Below are positions 21,780-33,119 of a DNA stretch of 60,000 nt, piece by piece. A program made the position numbers and the translations under genes. Source of the DNA: Tubulanus polymorphus (lineage: Eukaryota > Nemertea > Palaeonemertea > Tubulaniformes > Tubulanidae); assembly GCF_964204645.1 (NCBI RefSeq), contig NC_134035.1, positions 9,612,501 to 9,672,500 of the forward strand, in the 5' to 3' direction. The notes under the pieces are model-generated. The model worked only from the letters and a program-made list of their open reading frames with translations. It did no database searches and had not been told where the DNA came from. Every line of letters begins with the position of its first letter. The stretch's first letter is position 1.

Positions 21780-24735
21780 CCGCGTAATAATGCCCGGATC
21801 GATACATTCATAACCTCCTCGCGCCCGCGACTGTAACTGAAAAATTCTTTTCCATAAATCGTCGTTATTTTTATGGAGTATGTGCAAGTGAAGGTCGCAC
21901 GGCGCATGAGAGAATGCCAGAATATCGATCCTCCACAATGATCGTGGGAGCTTCAACATTGGCGAGCCAAGTTCAATGGTAGTCGTCGCATCCTACGGGT
22001 ATCATCTATTGACTTGCAACGTGAAAAGAGATTGGAAAAAGCGCGACTCTGCTGGCAACGACTGCGCGAATCGATTCATTCACCCGGGTTCTAATGACGA
22101 GTGTCAAATGTCAAATGATTCAAAAAGCGAGAGTGGATGAGGAAATATGAGCGAGACGAGTGATCGTTGTCGTACGATTAGATACGATCGTGACAAAATG
22201 ATCGCTGACGAGAGACGAATCTGATAGGTGATCATTGTCGACGAGTATTACGAGCCATCATTGTAAGAACGTACGGAAAAAAAATGATCAGCGATCACGC
22301 CAGTGCAATCAGTGATGAAATGTATCAGATCTGATCAGCGAACTGCATCTGATGTTTGTCATTCTTAATAGCACCGGGCGCACAGGCATATGATGCCTCC
22401 ACATCTACGAAACAGATGCCTGATAATACTTAAAACGCTCATGTTGATGAGGCTGGGATCGTTCTGGCGAAAAATTGTACGGCAAATACGCCGAACACCA
22501 TCGGAAAAAGACAACCATTTCGTTTCAAGCCTAAAGTTGATTTTCCACTTCGATTTTGATTGTGTCTCTTGTTGGTGTCGATTAACTAGCAAACAGAACC
22601 GACTAAATCGCGTATTAACTTCGCAAATGAGTTTTCGAATCGTCGACGGATTGGCGACACGCACCCGGGATCTCAATCGGCTCCGGTCGGTCTGTCGTCG
22701 ATATATCGAGCTGATTTTTTCTAATTAAATCGGAAACCGCAGCGCGCCTGATACAATTGCATCACTGTTATCGCGCGGTGGTAACAGAACTCCCCCTGAG
22801 CTTACATCTGGCAATGATAACAATAACGCAGCATCATTTTCGACTACAATAGATACAATTCTTTTCTGTTTGGTTGAATACTTTCAAGACCATCCGCGCC
22901 TATACGATAGATTAAAAGCTCTCGGTTCAAGCTACATACGGCCAGCTTTTTCGAGCATCGCTGCTGTTTTTGTTCGCGTCGACAAAAACAGTTTGCAATG
23001 GAGCAAATCTTTGGTAACTCGACTAATGAAAAGGGTTTCGAAAATGCGAACCTGCAGGGGGAAGAAAATATCGCGAAGGTTTCCTTGAAAAGTACTTAAA
23101 AAACATGACACGGTGGGAACGAAGAAGTATTTCCAGACTTGTGAAAGAAAAGTTGCGTTTCTCATTAAAGTTAGAGCCGCAAAAATCAACCGTATACATT
23201 CCTATACGTATCACACTTACAACCGACCGCAGGGCCAGACAACCGCTCAATTACCGGACCGTCGATGCAGACCAGTTGACCTATCTGGCAATTAAATATT
23301 ACCCCTCAGATATACACGCGTATAAAGGCTGTCCCGGAATGACCGGTGGTCATACCGCGTTTCTCGTTAACGTTAATGGAGCCAGGTTTGTTCACGCGTG
23401 CTTGGACACCTCGAGGCGAGCGACGGACTTTCTCCCATCGTCGTGCTCTGGTCGCATCGAGATCCAATCACCACCGCCGACAGCGCGGAGGGCGACAGTG
23501 GCCAATTTTCACGAAATCACAGAATATACATATATGTATTTATGTATACGTGCCTGGGTACCGAAGCATATACGCGGAATCGCTGTTTTTGTAAATCCGA
23601 CACTGATTTGTCGCCCTAACGAATGCAACGTAGAATATATTACTGATGAGCTGCTACAATACTTGACGATTTTCGACATAATAGTTACAAATGAGGGCCC
23701 TCATTAAGCTAGTTATTTGTAGTGTAAGCACGTGAAGTTGTGTTTTTTTTTCGTCGTGTGGCTGGAATCTATATCAGAATCTTCGCGATCGATTTAGCAC
23801 GACGATGATTTTCCACCTTTTCAGGAATCGATATTTTGGATTGAAGCCAAGTGACGGAGTAACAGGCGAGTTCTATCGGCAAATCATTAACGGTATAATT
23901 CGCCTGCGATTGACTTCGTGAGGAGACCAGGGTTTACACATTTAGGCGAATTCGATGCTAAGACCGATTCAGCATGTTTTTCTCGGCCATATTTATTTGG
24001 CGGAGGTGACACACCGGGCGAATCTGACAATCGCCGATTAGAATTAGAAATTCGGCAATAATATCTAGAATGTTCGATTCGAGCAAATCGGTTTGCCGAC
24101 TTAGAATTCACATCGCGTCCCTTCACGATTCAATTCGCCCGGTCTACCCTTGTAGGAACATTAACTCTTAAAGTGACGACAGATATTCAGGTGCAAAGTT
24201 GTTTAAGCACTTAAAAACTAGAAGTGAGCGTTCGTACTCGATACGAAACGAAATTGGCAGCCAGTGAAGCGCAATTAAAATAGGAGTAGTATGGTCCCGT
24301 TTTTAGTTCTAGCAACCACGAGAACAGCGGTGTTTTGAAAAAGTTTGAAAACGTCTGATTCAAGTAGAAGAAAAACCAATAGGGCCTTCTACGAAAGACT
24401 GCCGCCTCATTATCCCCCTATGATATCAACAAAAAAATACGTATGCCCAGGGAAAATTTAAAAGCGAACCGGAAAGCCGACTCCTCAAAAATATAGACAT
24501 CGCTAGGAATATTGGGTTTTATTCATCGCCCTCACCGGTGGTGATAAACAGCACATTTTATAGACTGGTTGCCGGTCTCTTTTCTTAATACAAGCGTTTT
24601 ACATGATTTGCTCAAGTCTCAAAACTTAACCAAATCTCGGAAAACGCTATCCTCAATGCTCGCGCGGAGAATATATTTTCGATTACCGAGAGTATAGTCG
24701 GCCTTTCCGTTCGCTCATAATTCTATGGCCCAGAT
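21780..24735. other. Intron 1 segment, largely unique
   Basis: 22140-22345 is dense in GATC words. 22365-22728 is open on both strands. 23105-23707 holds the longest frame in the window (200 codons), but two other plus frames are open over the same bases and it resembles no family. No gene is called. Confidence 0.45.
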
Positions 24736-24739
24736 AAAC

Positions 24740-24911
24740 TCCAGGAGTGGGTGCAGGGAAACCCTGTTAGCCTAAGCGTTTAAGCAGTTTAAGATAAGAG
24801 ACCGCACGAAATCGTAGTTCCAGCGTTTTCCTGCACCCGTTTACGCCTAACCGCAGTTTTCGGATATAACCGTGGCTAGTACTAACAGGGTATTCCCGCG
24901 TCTGTTCCAGG
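24740..24911. mobile_element. MITE-like element, complete copy
   Basis: Begins CCAGGAGTGGGTGCAGGG then AAACCCTGTTAG, and ends CTAACAGGGTATTCCCGCGT then TGTTCCAGG, an inverted repeat. An internal inverted copy reads GTTTTCCTGCACCCG. Left-end relatives are at 30243 and 33923. Confidence 0.7.
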
Positions 24912-25029
24912 CTGAAGCTGATTCTTAATTTCGAATTAAGAGTCGCGAGAAGAAATGATTTAACGCTCGGAATTAGTAGTGGTCGCTTGCTCTACAGGAA
25001 GTAAACAAACCGCGTATCTGTTGATAGCA

Positions 25030-25270
25030 GTAAAACATTAATTAATCCACAGACGACACTTAATCCGAAATGAAAACTTAATTAATCAGTATTAATAGTG
25101 ACATTTTCGTAATTAAATGATACGCTCGACGGAGCCAAAATGCAAACTAATCCCGCATTTTGAGGGGGTTTTAATTAATTAGGCGTGCTGGGCTGAATAC
25201 GAGACTCGCGCCGAACAACGGAACACGTACTACACCGGCGTGGAGCTGACTTTGAACTTTATTAATTAAA
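25030..25270. promoter_or_regulatory. TAATTA-rich unique block, candidate enhancer
   Basis: Four AATTAATTA-type homeodomain sites (ATTAATTAAT, CTTAATTAATC, TTTTAATTAATTAGG, TTATTAATTAAAAG) plus GTAATTAAATG, TTAATCC and CTTTGAACTTT (TCF/nuclear-receptor-like) within 240 bp of non-repeat DNA. Antennapedia-class and paired-class homeodomains bind TAATTA; function here is inferred. Confidence 0.35.
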
Positions 25271-25299
25271 AGCGAGGCGTCGATGATGAGAAATGGTAG

Positions 25300-28130
25300 A
25301 ATATTCACCGTTCGCGATGACCTTTCTCGATCAATCTCGTGCGATAGATGAGGCCATTTCTGTCTGATTAATGGTAAACGCGCTTGAGTTCTCGACGCGG
25401 AAATCCCGAATCAAAATCATAATTGATTTATCATCTGTTTGTTGCGAGTCGTTGTACTTCCAGGGACAAATGATTCATAAGTGCGTAGACATAAAACTCA
25501 ATTTAGATGGAAGTGTTTTTAAATTTTTGCCGCTCTTAGTCAAATTTGGCGGGACTGAAAGATTTAGTTTTCGCAGAACAAAATTGTGAGTATTTCGGTG
25601 TATAAATTCGCTCGAATCTTTCTTTGATTTTGGGTTTTTTTGTTTCTTTTCAGCCAGCCACGGAAGGCCTGGTGCTGCGAATCAAAGTTCTCACGGACTC
25701 TCACCCCTGAGATCGTGAGATCAGCGTTTAAGTAATCAGTGAGACGACCTTGAAAAAATTGATTAACAAAAGCGGCACCATTTTCCGACGCGACGCGGAG
25801 TTGCGTATATACACCTGTTACATCAGAAGTCTCACAGCGTGAAGTACAGAAACTATAGTTGCAACGCGCGTTTCGTCGAATTAAGAGAAACCTTTTCATC
25901 TTTTCAGCTGTTTCCTCGACACAAACCACCACGCGTTCGCATCCGAAAAAACCTATTAGTTCTGGGCTTCTGTGAGACTCTTATTCTTGTACTGTCTTTC
26001 TGTCTGTATGTGTGTCTGTCGTTATGTGTGTCTGTCTGTCTGCCCGTCTTTCAACTACATAGCTTCGTAAAAAATGGGTCGATAGATCTCGATGAAACTT
26101 GGGTTCAATGTTTGTATGTGGGAATCTCGTTGCGCAGTGCTAAGAATGGGCTCAGTGTGCCAACTAGCGGCAGAACTAGGTACTAAAAACTAGCGGCGAC
26201 ATTAACTTGAAGATGACCTCATAAGTCAGGAACGGGTCGAAATTCATAAAATCGTCTTCACAAAATTTAGCCATTGGCCCTAGATACAACATCCAGTATG
26301 CAATGGAAACTGAAGTCGCATGTTGCTTGTGTTTCTTTCTGTCTTTTTCGTCGAATTCCGACAACATTATTTCAGCTCGATATAGACACATTCGCCGAAC
26401 AAAACATAGTACCGAGCTTTACTGCGCAACTCTGCTGCGTAGAGACTATCAATTGATTAGTGATCGAAAGGCATTTGAAAAATGAGCTAACGGAAGTCGA
26501 CAAACCACTCGTTAATGATGAGTGAAATGGTAATCTCCCTGAAAGCGGATGTGCAGGGTACGATTCCATTCCTATCTCACAGAGAGCCTTTCAGTTTTAG
26601 AAATTTAAAAACACTTTAATTTCCTTTCGATTTTTTAACAGCTCAATTTCCTAATTTCCTACGCAGGTATATATCGCCTTCGTAGATTTTCATTAATTTC
26701 GAAGCGTTACCGCCGATTTCGACAGCCTTGGATGCGTTTTTTTATTATCAGCCCATCTCCCTTTTCGCAATAAACTCGACGCGTCTTGGTACCAAATGTG
26801 AAAACTATTAATTCAGCGCTGTAAAAGCTGATCCGATTCATTCCGGCCCATCAAACCAGTGTCATACACTATTAACTAAAAACTCAAACTTCAGCTTAAT
26901 GGATCGTTAATGTTCTATAGAAGCGCTCGGGGAGTTCAACCACGCGTTCTGAAACTACTGTTAGCAATTTGTTATTGTGAAAAACGTTTCGAAAGAAGAA
27001 AGCGCGATTTTTATTTACGAACGTCGATCAGTCACTGCGATGGTGGTGGCGGAGGTACTTATGCTCTGAGATCCGGCTCTCGCATCTGCAGCGAGTCGTC
27101 GGACTTCAAACGTTCCCCCGATGGAAGAGCTTTTTTTCAGATCCGATGATATACGTGCGTATTTGTGTCCATTAAGTCTATCTAAATACAAGCCAAGGAA
27201 ACCGGGGCAAACGTGCCACGAAATGTAGATAGAAATGTATTAATTCACACTCGCCCTCTCGGCGCATCAACTCGAGTAGATTTTTAGCGAACATACATTT
27301 TTCATATCGACGAATAATTAACCGAAATGTTTTCATTTTTACAAGTAATGGACATCGTGTCTTGTTTTGCGATCAATTCGAAAATGAGGAATTCGTTTTT
27401 CAAATATTTATGAATACGGCATAAGGAAAACGTATGGTCGAATTAGACTGAACGAACGAAACTGTATTGGCGCTTAAAAGAAAATCGAGTAATCGAAAAA
27501 TATTTTTCTTATTCAATTCAATCCAACTCTTATCATGATGTGATCTAAGACTAGACACAATACAACGAGAGACAAACAGAGTCGACATTTAGGATCACTT
27601 TTTATTCGGACAGAATCATTTTGTCAAAATTGAAATGACGGTTCATCTATACCAGTTTATCAACGGGACTAAAGATTAGTTCCATTTTTTCATACATTTT
27701 GACATAGTCACAAAACATTTGAGACACATTTGAGACTGCGTTAATGAACGAGTTGTAAATAGCGGAGTTTCTTACATAATATGGCACGGGCATTTTTCAG
27801 CACTATACTGATATTGAGTGACTGTTGACTCGAAGTCACACCATCATCGCGTTGATGGCTCATTACGGGTTATATGTTATTCTCGACGTGTCTTCACAGT
27901 TAATGTGTTCTTGCCATTAGCGCATTTTTTCGCAAAGTATAAAATACTTATCGCCTTCACAGGGATAAACCACCAAATAGGTTAAAACATTTAAAATCCG
28001 GACTTTGGCTAAAAGACATGACCATCATCTGTACACAGACATCAAAGTGATAAATGAATAAGTTCTTTTTTTCATTTTTCTGAATAATTGATTTAATTCA
28101 GATTAATCATTCACATGCATCAAAGCGCTG
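25300..28130. other. Intron 1 segment, unique sequence
   Basis: Contains a TCTG/TGTC microsatellite (25991-26048). The 115- and 122-codon frames at 25839-26186 and 25564-25932 are unsupported. Confidence 0.45.
25991..26048. repeat. Imperfect TGTC/TGTG microsatellite
   Basis: Repeated CTGTCTGT and TGTGTGTC words over about 58 bp. Confidence 0.85.
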
Positions 28131-28139
28131 ACAAATTTC

Positions 28140-28230
28140 CTGACATGGTTTCACCGCGGTTCGAACCCACCGCCTGTCGGCTGTGAGTCAAACACCTTAT
28201 CCATCGACCCACGAAGATTTGCGTTTCGGG
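28140..28230 (-). repeat. tRNA-like fragment (tRNA pseudogene or SINE head)
   Basis: On the minus strand: A-box-like TGGGTCGATGGATAAGG, about 35 nt, then GGTGGGTTCGAACCGCGG (B box). The T stem does not pair properly, so I do not call a functional tRNA. Confidence 0.5.
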
Positions 28231-28479
28231 CACGCTCCGAAATCTCGGGCAATCACACAGAGTGCATGACAGATCGCCGTTCCTGGTGTTTAAGACCGAT
28301 TTGTAAGCTTCCTGATCATGTTTATGGCAAGTCATCGGTTCTGATGATCAGAAGAACAGTGGTATAGGAAATACCAATCGATTTAAATCCAAGCTATATT
28401 CAACGGCAGTATAAATTCGTAGGGCAGGAGTCTACTTCCGATATGTTAAAAGCCGACATAGATTTCTTCTTTCCGAGCG

Positions 28480-28990
28480 GGGCTCGTGGTCGGCGTTTCG
28501 ACCGATCGGTTTATGGCACCTGTTAATTTGTATACGCGCGATCGAGATGAATTCCTAAACATGACCGCGGCAATTAACGAGCATATAACCGGAGACGATG
28601 TCGACGGTACGATCATCGTGGTATAATTCGCGTGACTCCGATAATCACCTCGAAACTACTAATCACTATACTCCGCCTAATTACGATCGTAAATTCGCGG
28701 TGACTTTAAGTCGCTGGAGCATCGCACCGCGTCGAGAGGTTTAAACAGCTATTTTCCAGTCTGCGGTGGAGTCATTTCACTTCAATGGCACGTTGATTTT
28801 AACGGCGTCGTGGCGGGGATAATGAATTCCGTCTTTTACGCGTCGACAGGCTTTCGCGTATAGAATCGACGGCACACTTTCTCATTAAACCCGATTGAAC
28901 GGCGGCGTGCGCGCGAGCGCCGTGAAATATTACCGGACCGTAATTGGTTTTATTTACCGGTGATTGTTTAATCAGACCGACTAAATCGAC
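28480..28990. promoter_or_regulatory. CpG-rich unique island, candidate enhancer
   Basis: Over 500 bp of repeat-free, CpG-dense sequence with CCTAATTACG, GATAATCACC, GATAATGAATTCC, GCGCGCGAGCGCCGTG and CCGTAATTGG. It shares the GCGCGCGAGCGCC word with 15940. Regulatory role inferred from composition. Confidence 0.3.
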
Positions 28991-29189
28991 TATTTTATTT
29001 CATTATGACGAAGTAACGACATTCACGTTTTATGAGTCGAACGCGCCGCCGTCGAATGAGCAACGAAACACACGAAGCCCCTCTCGACATCAACCTGCCA
29101 TCTACCACTTAAATCAAATTCTTTTTCGGCCCATAAAAGTCAATAAGCGTTCTGCGGCACGAAGCTTTCACAGCACCGACCGGCTCTGA

Positions 29190-29470
29190 AATATCAGACG
29201 CTTACCGCATCAGATAACAGCGAAATCCGACCCTTAATACCAACTCATCACGACACAGGGAAGCAGGGAAACACCTAATCAAACATGTTTTATCTATAGG
29301 AAACATTGCTTCCATTGAAATGATATTGTTCTTTATGAAGCTTAACGCATGGAAACAGGGAAATTCGTGTTTCGTGTTTCCCTGCATCGTGAACTCAACG
29401 CAGACGGCACAGGGAATCGCTCGGAATGTTTCTGTCGCACATTTCCCTGAGTGTGCGTTGGACAAAACTG
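29190..29470. repeat. Palindromic CAGGGAAA-rich element
   Basis: Inverted words CAACGCAGACGGCACAGGGA (from 29396) and TCCCTGAGTGTGCGTTG (to 29460), plus a CAGGGAAA/TTTCCCTG hairpin at 29357-29382. The ends resemble the CCAACGCACACGGC inverted repeat of the MITE at 32631. Confidence 0.5.
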
Positions 29471-29569
29471 GAATTATTGGCATTCTTTTCCTTTTCTTGG
29501 TGCTGTAAAATGTTCGCCTCTCGTCATTAGAGAACTCTGAAAGCGGATCCGACATGTATAACTGAGATG

Positions 29570-30240
29570 TAAATTTGTCGACTAATAAGTCTCATTATAT
29601 TTATACAACCTACCAGAACCAGATAGCGCACGAATACGTACCTAATGAATGGATGAAGTCTGCTACTGGTTACGCATAGACAGACCAAGTATAAGGAACC
29701 ACGGGGAATTCATATCCGCAGAAATGTGAGTGGAGAGAGAGAATGCTGAAGGGTGAACGCGAAGTTAACCGTTATCATTCATCCATTCACAACTGATCGG
29801 ACCGGATATTTGTATTATGCACGGAAACAATGAATCCCAATCGACTATGAAATTATTGTATAAATCTATGTATCCTATTCCAGTACTCAGATCTATTAGC
29901 ATAAAATCGTCCGCATATATACGCGCGCGAGACCTCTCGAAAGTTCACGTCGTTACCTCTAAATTGTAAATTTGGCGTATACAATGGGACGCGAGTCGAG
30001 AAGATACCACGATGAATATACGAGTGAAATCCTATCATTAGCCATCATCAGCACGCCTGATATATTAACATGTATTTCTATTCTTCAAGAATATTTCATC
30101 TTTTGCTGAATTATTGCGGGGTTTCTCTCCGTACAATGACTTGACGTCTGATTGAGTGATACTACTACAACGTCTGCACTACAGATACTATAAACTTCCT
30201 CCAAGGATCGATGTGGGTGTCATAACAGCAGCTTAGTTAT
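29570..30240. other. Unique intronic sequence
   Basis: Nothing recognised. Confidence 0.4.
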
Positions 30241-30242
30241 GT

Positions 30243-30336
30243 ACCAGGGGCGGGCGCAGGAAAACCCTGTTAGTGCTAACCGTGGTTAGTGGCTTATCCG
30301 TGGTTCGGCTAACCAGTTTGAAATAAGAGGCCGCGC
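30243..30336 (+). mobile_element. Truncated copy of the 24740 MITE
   Basis: CCAGGGGCGGGCGCAGGAAA, then ACCCTGTTAGTGCTAACCG, matches the left end at 24740; the right end is missing and a 14-bp array follows. Confidence 0.6.
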
Positions 30337-30403
30337 TGGCTGGTTGTACCGGGCTGGTTGTGCCGGGCTGGTTATACCGGGCTGGTTGTACCGGGCTGGT
30401 TGG
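30337..30403. repeat. 14-bp minisatellite
   Basis: Nearly five copies of GGGCTGGTTGTACC, with single-base changes (GTGCC, ATACC) in two. Confidence 0.9.
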
Positions 30404-30457
30404 AGGATTGTTCAAACGAACCGGAACCGTAATTGCCAATCATGTATTTCGATTTGA

Positions 30458-30665
30458 AAAAAAAAATTCTTAAATTCGACCGATCATCCGAATAATCTAC
30501 GTATCTGTACTTCGATATCCGATTTCGAAATCAGAACCTGTTTCGTTCCCGTCAGGTGTGGTGGGTCTGTCCTTAATCGATTCAAAATCCGAACAAATCA
30601 AAAATAATCAATCAATAAATCAAGTGAATAAGAAGGACAATTCCCTATTTCGAGAGCAAAAATGT
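30458..30665 (+). repeat. Dispersed repeat (pair with 44158-44345)
   Basis: Ordered shared words with the second copy: CTGTACTTCGAT, CCGATTTC, CTGTTT, GTTCCCG, CAGGTGTG, ATTCCCTAT. Runs from an A-rich start to the ATTCCCTAT box; no coding capacity. Confidence 0.65.
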
Positions 30666-30669
30666 TATG

Positions 30670-32620
30670 CGCAGAAAGTTACGTTCTTCAACTGCCGATG
30701 ATTTAGTTCGCGTTGGAGCTATTCCTCAACGTGATTTCCATGATTTCCTGGGCCTTCCTCACCGGACTTAAAGTAGATACGGCCTTGGTGGAGCTGGCCG
30801 GCTAATGCGCTTGGATTTAGGGGTAAGAACGATCGCCATGTTGTAAATAAGACTATATTCGCTCGTGGTTTTGGACTCGCTGCGAGGCGTTGACGACTGC
30901 AAATCAGTTCGTCTGTCTCGTAATGTGAATCAAAAACGACGGTACGAAGTTACGTCGCCGAGTTGACGTTTCCCACGGTAGCTTCGCGTTTTTAAAATCG
31001 ATGGCGTGACTTCAAGAGAGAGAACTTGACGTTATTAGATTACGGTTATACATTGACTTTACGCCGAGTTACGGTATGACGTCATTGCGGTCTTCGTCAC
31101 GCGAATTGCTTCCACGCGGCTTTGTGAAAGATCTAATTTCGGATCACGCCAACAGCGATTCTGATAAGGCGGTTCAGAAGTTAATTTAACGAAGTGTCTG
31201 CACGCTTTTCTCGTCAGGGGAGGGGGGCGGTGATTTGTGGCGCCGGTTATTGCCCCAGTTATTAATTCTGGTACATTTTTCTAGATAAATAGCTTTTAGA
31301 GGCTCGAAATATTAGAGCTATATAAGCTTTCGTCATGGGCTGGTTTCGTCCTTAACCCGGTGGTCAACCCAATGGTGTACCGGCAACGATAGTGTGACAA
31401 GCAAAATCCGCCAGTTGTCGCTAGTGTACAGTACGATAGTAGATTTCTTCTCAAACTCGTTAAAATCTTACATTAATTTCTCAAATTCTATGTATGATGT
31501 ATGAAGAAGAAGTGCAAAATATAGACTGATTAATCCGAGTTCATCTAGCTGCGTTAATTGCCTAACTTTTGGATTGGAATACCGAAAACCGAGATCAAAG
31601 TTGATCGAAAATGAACTGATTCTGATGGGTTCGTGGAATAGAATAGAATAGACGTCCGATATCGAAGTGCCGCCATTTGACGGGATGGCTGGTGTGCCGG
31701 AATCCCCCTTGCGAATGAATTGAATGCACTTCGGGGTTAAAGTAAATACCGGTCTACACAAAAAGCGTCATTATAACGTGTCCATCAAAGTTGAGATCGA
31801 CTCGAGCGTCAACCTTGGAAAACCTCTCAACTCGAGTAAGCCACTAAAACCGGGAACGGTGATAAAGCTTCAACCGATTTCTCCACTTTCAATTCCAATT
31901 CAATGCAATTTGTTCAAAGTGCTGGAAATACGTGTGAAATAGTAATAAATGACCATTAATTATAGGTTAAATGGAAGAAGGTGACCGGTATATATTATTG
32001 GGTACGCGCTGATCGATGGAACTAAACAATTGGAATTCAGTGATGCTATATATTATGTACCCAATAGTTAAGTAATAATATATTGTATAGATTACTTTCA
32101 TCAATATCCGTTAATTCTAGTGGTTATAATGGTTTCTATCGAGTGCCACTGCTCTCTTTTAGCTGATACTTAGGCATTGTTTCATGACAAGAGCGATATT
32201 ATATCCAACAACAGCGAGACTCCAATATGCACGAGATTTCCAGAGAGAGACAGAGAGAAAGAGGGAGGTGTTTAGAGTATGCATTTTCATCGTGTTCTTT
32301 GCACTAATTTTCGCAATATATATTATATCCTCATCGTTGGTTTTCGTCAATGTACCACTGCTTTACAGTTCGCGAAAATACCGTATTCCTTTATTTGTGA
32401 TTGACAGGGATCCGACTCGATAATCTCCGGATTCTTCCGGTCCCTGACAATCTCATTATTATCTCTGCTCATATGTGTTTCTGTATTTGTAACCAGTATT
32501 CTTTATGAGATTGCAAATAAAATACATTACAATACGATATGAATGAAATGATCGCAATATCGCTCGACTGGTTAAAAATAAAGCATACTTTTAAAGCCGA
32601 GTGTTTTCAGAGCCCGAAAA
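30670..32620. other. Unique intronic sequence
   Basis: 31468-31761 (minus) and 31724-31942 (plus) are overlapping frames without family resemblance. 31973-32100 is AT-rich with repeated ATATATTATTGGGTAC-like words. Confidence 0.4.
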
Positions 32621-32630
32621 ATTGAAAGTT

Positions 32631-32825
32631 AAGCCCAACGCACACGGCGAAACATTTGTTTCGCCGAAACAGAAACACGTTTTTCAGAAAACGTTTTTTG
32701 CTCGTGAAAAACGTTTTTCAGTTCGGCGTTTTTTGTTTTGCCTCCCCCGCACACGGCATAACGAAAAACATCGAAAACGTATGAGGATAAAACGTTTTTT
32801 TTTTGGTGCCGTGTGCGTTGGGCTT
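32631..32825. mobile_element. MITE-like element with AAGCCCAACGCACACGGC ends
   Basis: The terminal word AAGCCCAACGCACACGGC (32631-32648) is exactly complementary to GCCGTGTGCGTTGGGCTT (32808-32825). The interior is rich in AAAACGTTTTT and has another CGCACACGGC. About 195 bp. Confidence 0.8.
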
Positions 32826-32867
32826 TAGAGTCAAGTGAGGCCAGGGCGAACTTAGGTTTTATATAGT

Positions 32868-32990
32868 TGTCGGAACCAATAGCGCAGTGGCGATCTTGTA
32901 TAACTATAGGTCCGAACTACACAGACAGCGAACTGACTTAGTTCGCAAATAGTCGACCAGCTCCGATAACCGAAGTTCGCCAAGTTTGTA
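32868..32990. repeat. Dispersed repeat (pair with 19774-19985)
   Basis: GTCGGAACCAATAGCGCAGT at the start and CAAATAGTCGACCAGCTCCG then GAAGTTCGCC match the earlier copy. Confidence 0.5.
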
Positions 32991-33007
32991 AGATGTATTG
33001 ATCTTCA

Positions 33008-33112
33008 GGACCCAGTTCCACAGTTGTGAGTTAGAGTTAACTCTGAGTTAAAGTTTGTTTATTTTCAATGAGTTCTCAGAGTTAAACCTTAACTCGGAAC
33101 TGTGGAACTGGA
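33008..33112. mobile_element. MITE-like element with long inverted ends
   Basis: Left arm GGACCCAGTTCCACAGTT then GAGTTAACTCTGAGTT; right arm AACCTTAACTCGGAACTG then TGGAACTGGACCC. Arms of about 42 nt, loop about 20 nt. Single ends of the same family appear near 391, 6278 and 44100. Confidence 0.75.
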
Positions 33113-33119
33113 CCCAGTT

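Noticed and set aside
23640-23690. CTGATGAG at 23643 as a hammerhead core
   Set aside because: No stem II hairpin and no GAAA within range.
23105-23707. 200-codon plus-strand frame as a gene
   Set aside because: Overlapping open frames in all plus phases, no recognisable domain, no splice or promoter context.
28140-28230. Functional tRNA gene on the minus strand
   Set aside because: A- and B-box words are present, but the T stem and acceptor stem do not pair properly.
30020-30060. CTGATGATGGCTAATGATAG on the minus strand as another hammerhead
   Set aside because: Resembles the start of the motif at 48752, but no closing stem and no GAAA follow.
30233-30439. Pro/Gln-rich minus-strand peptide
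   Set aside because: It is the 14-bp minisatellite read as codons.
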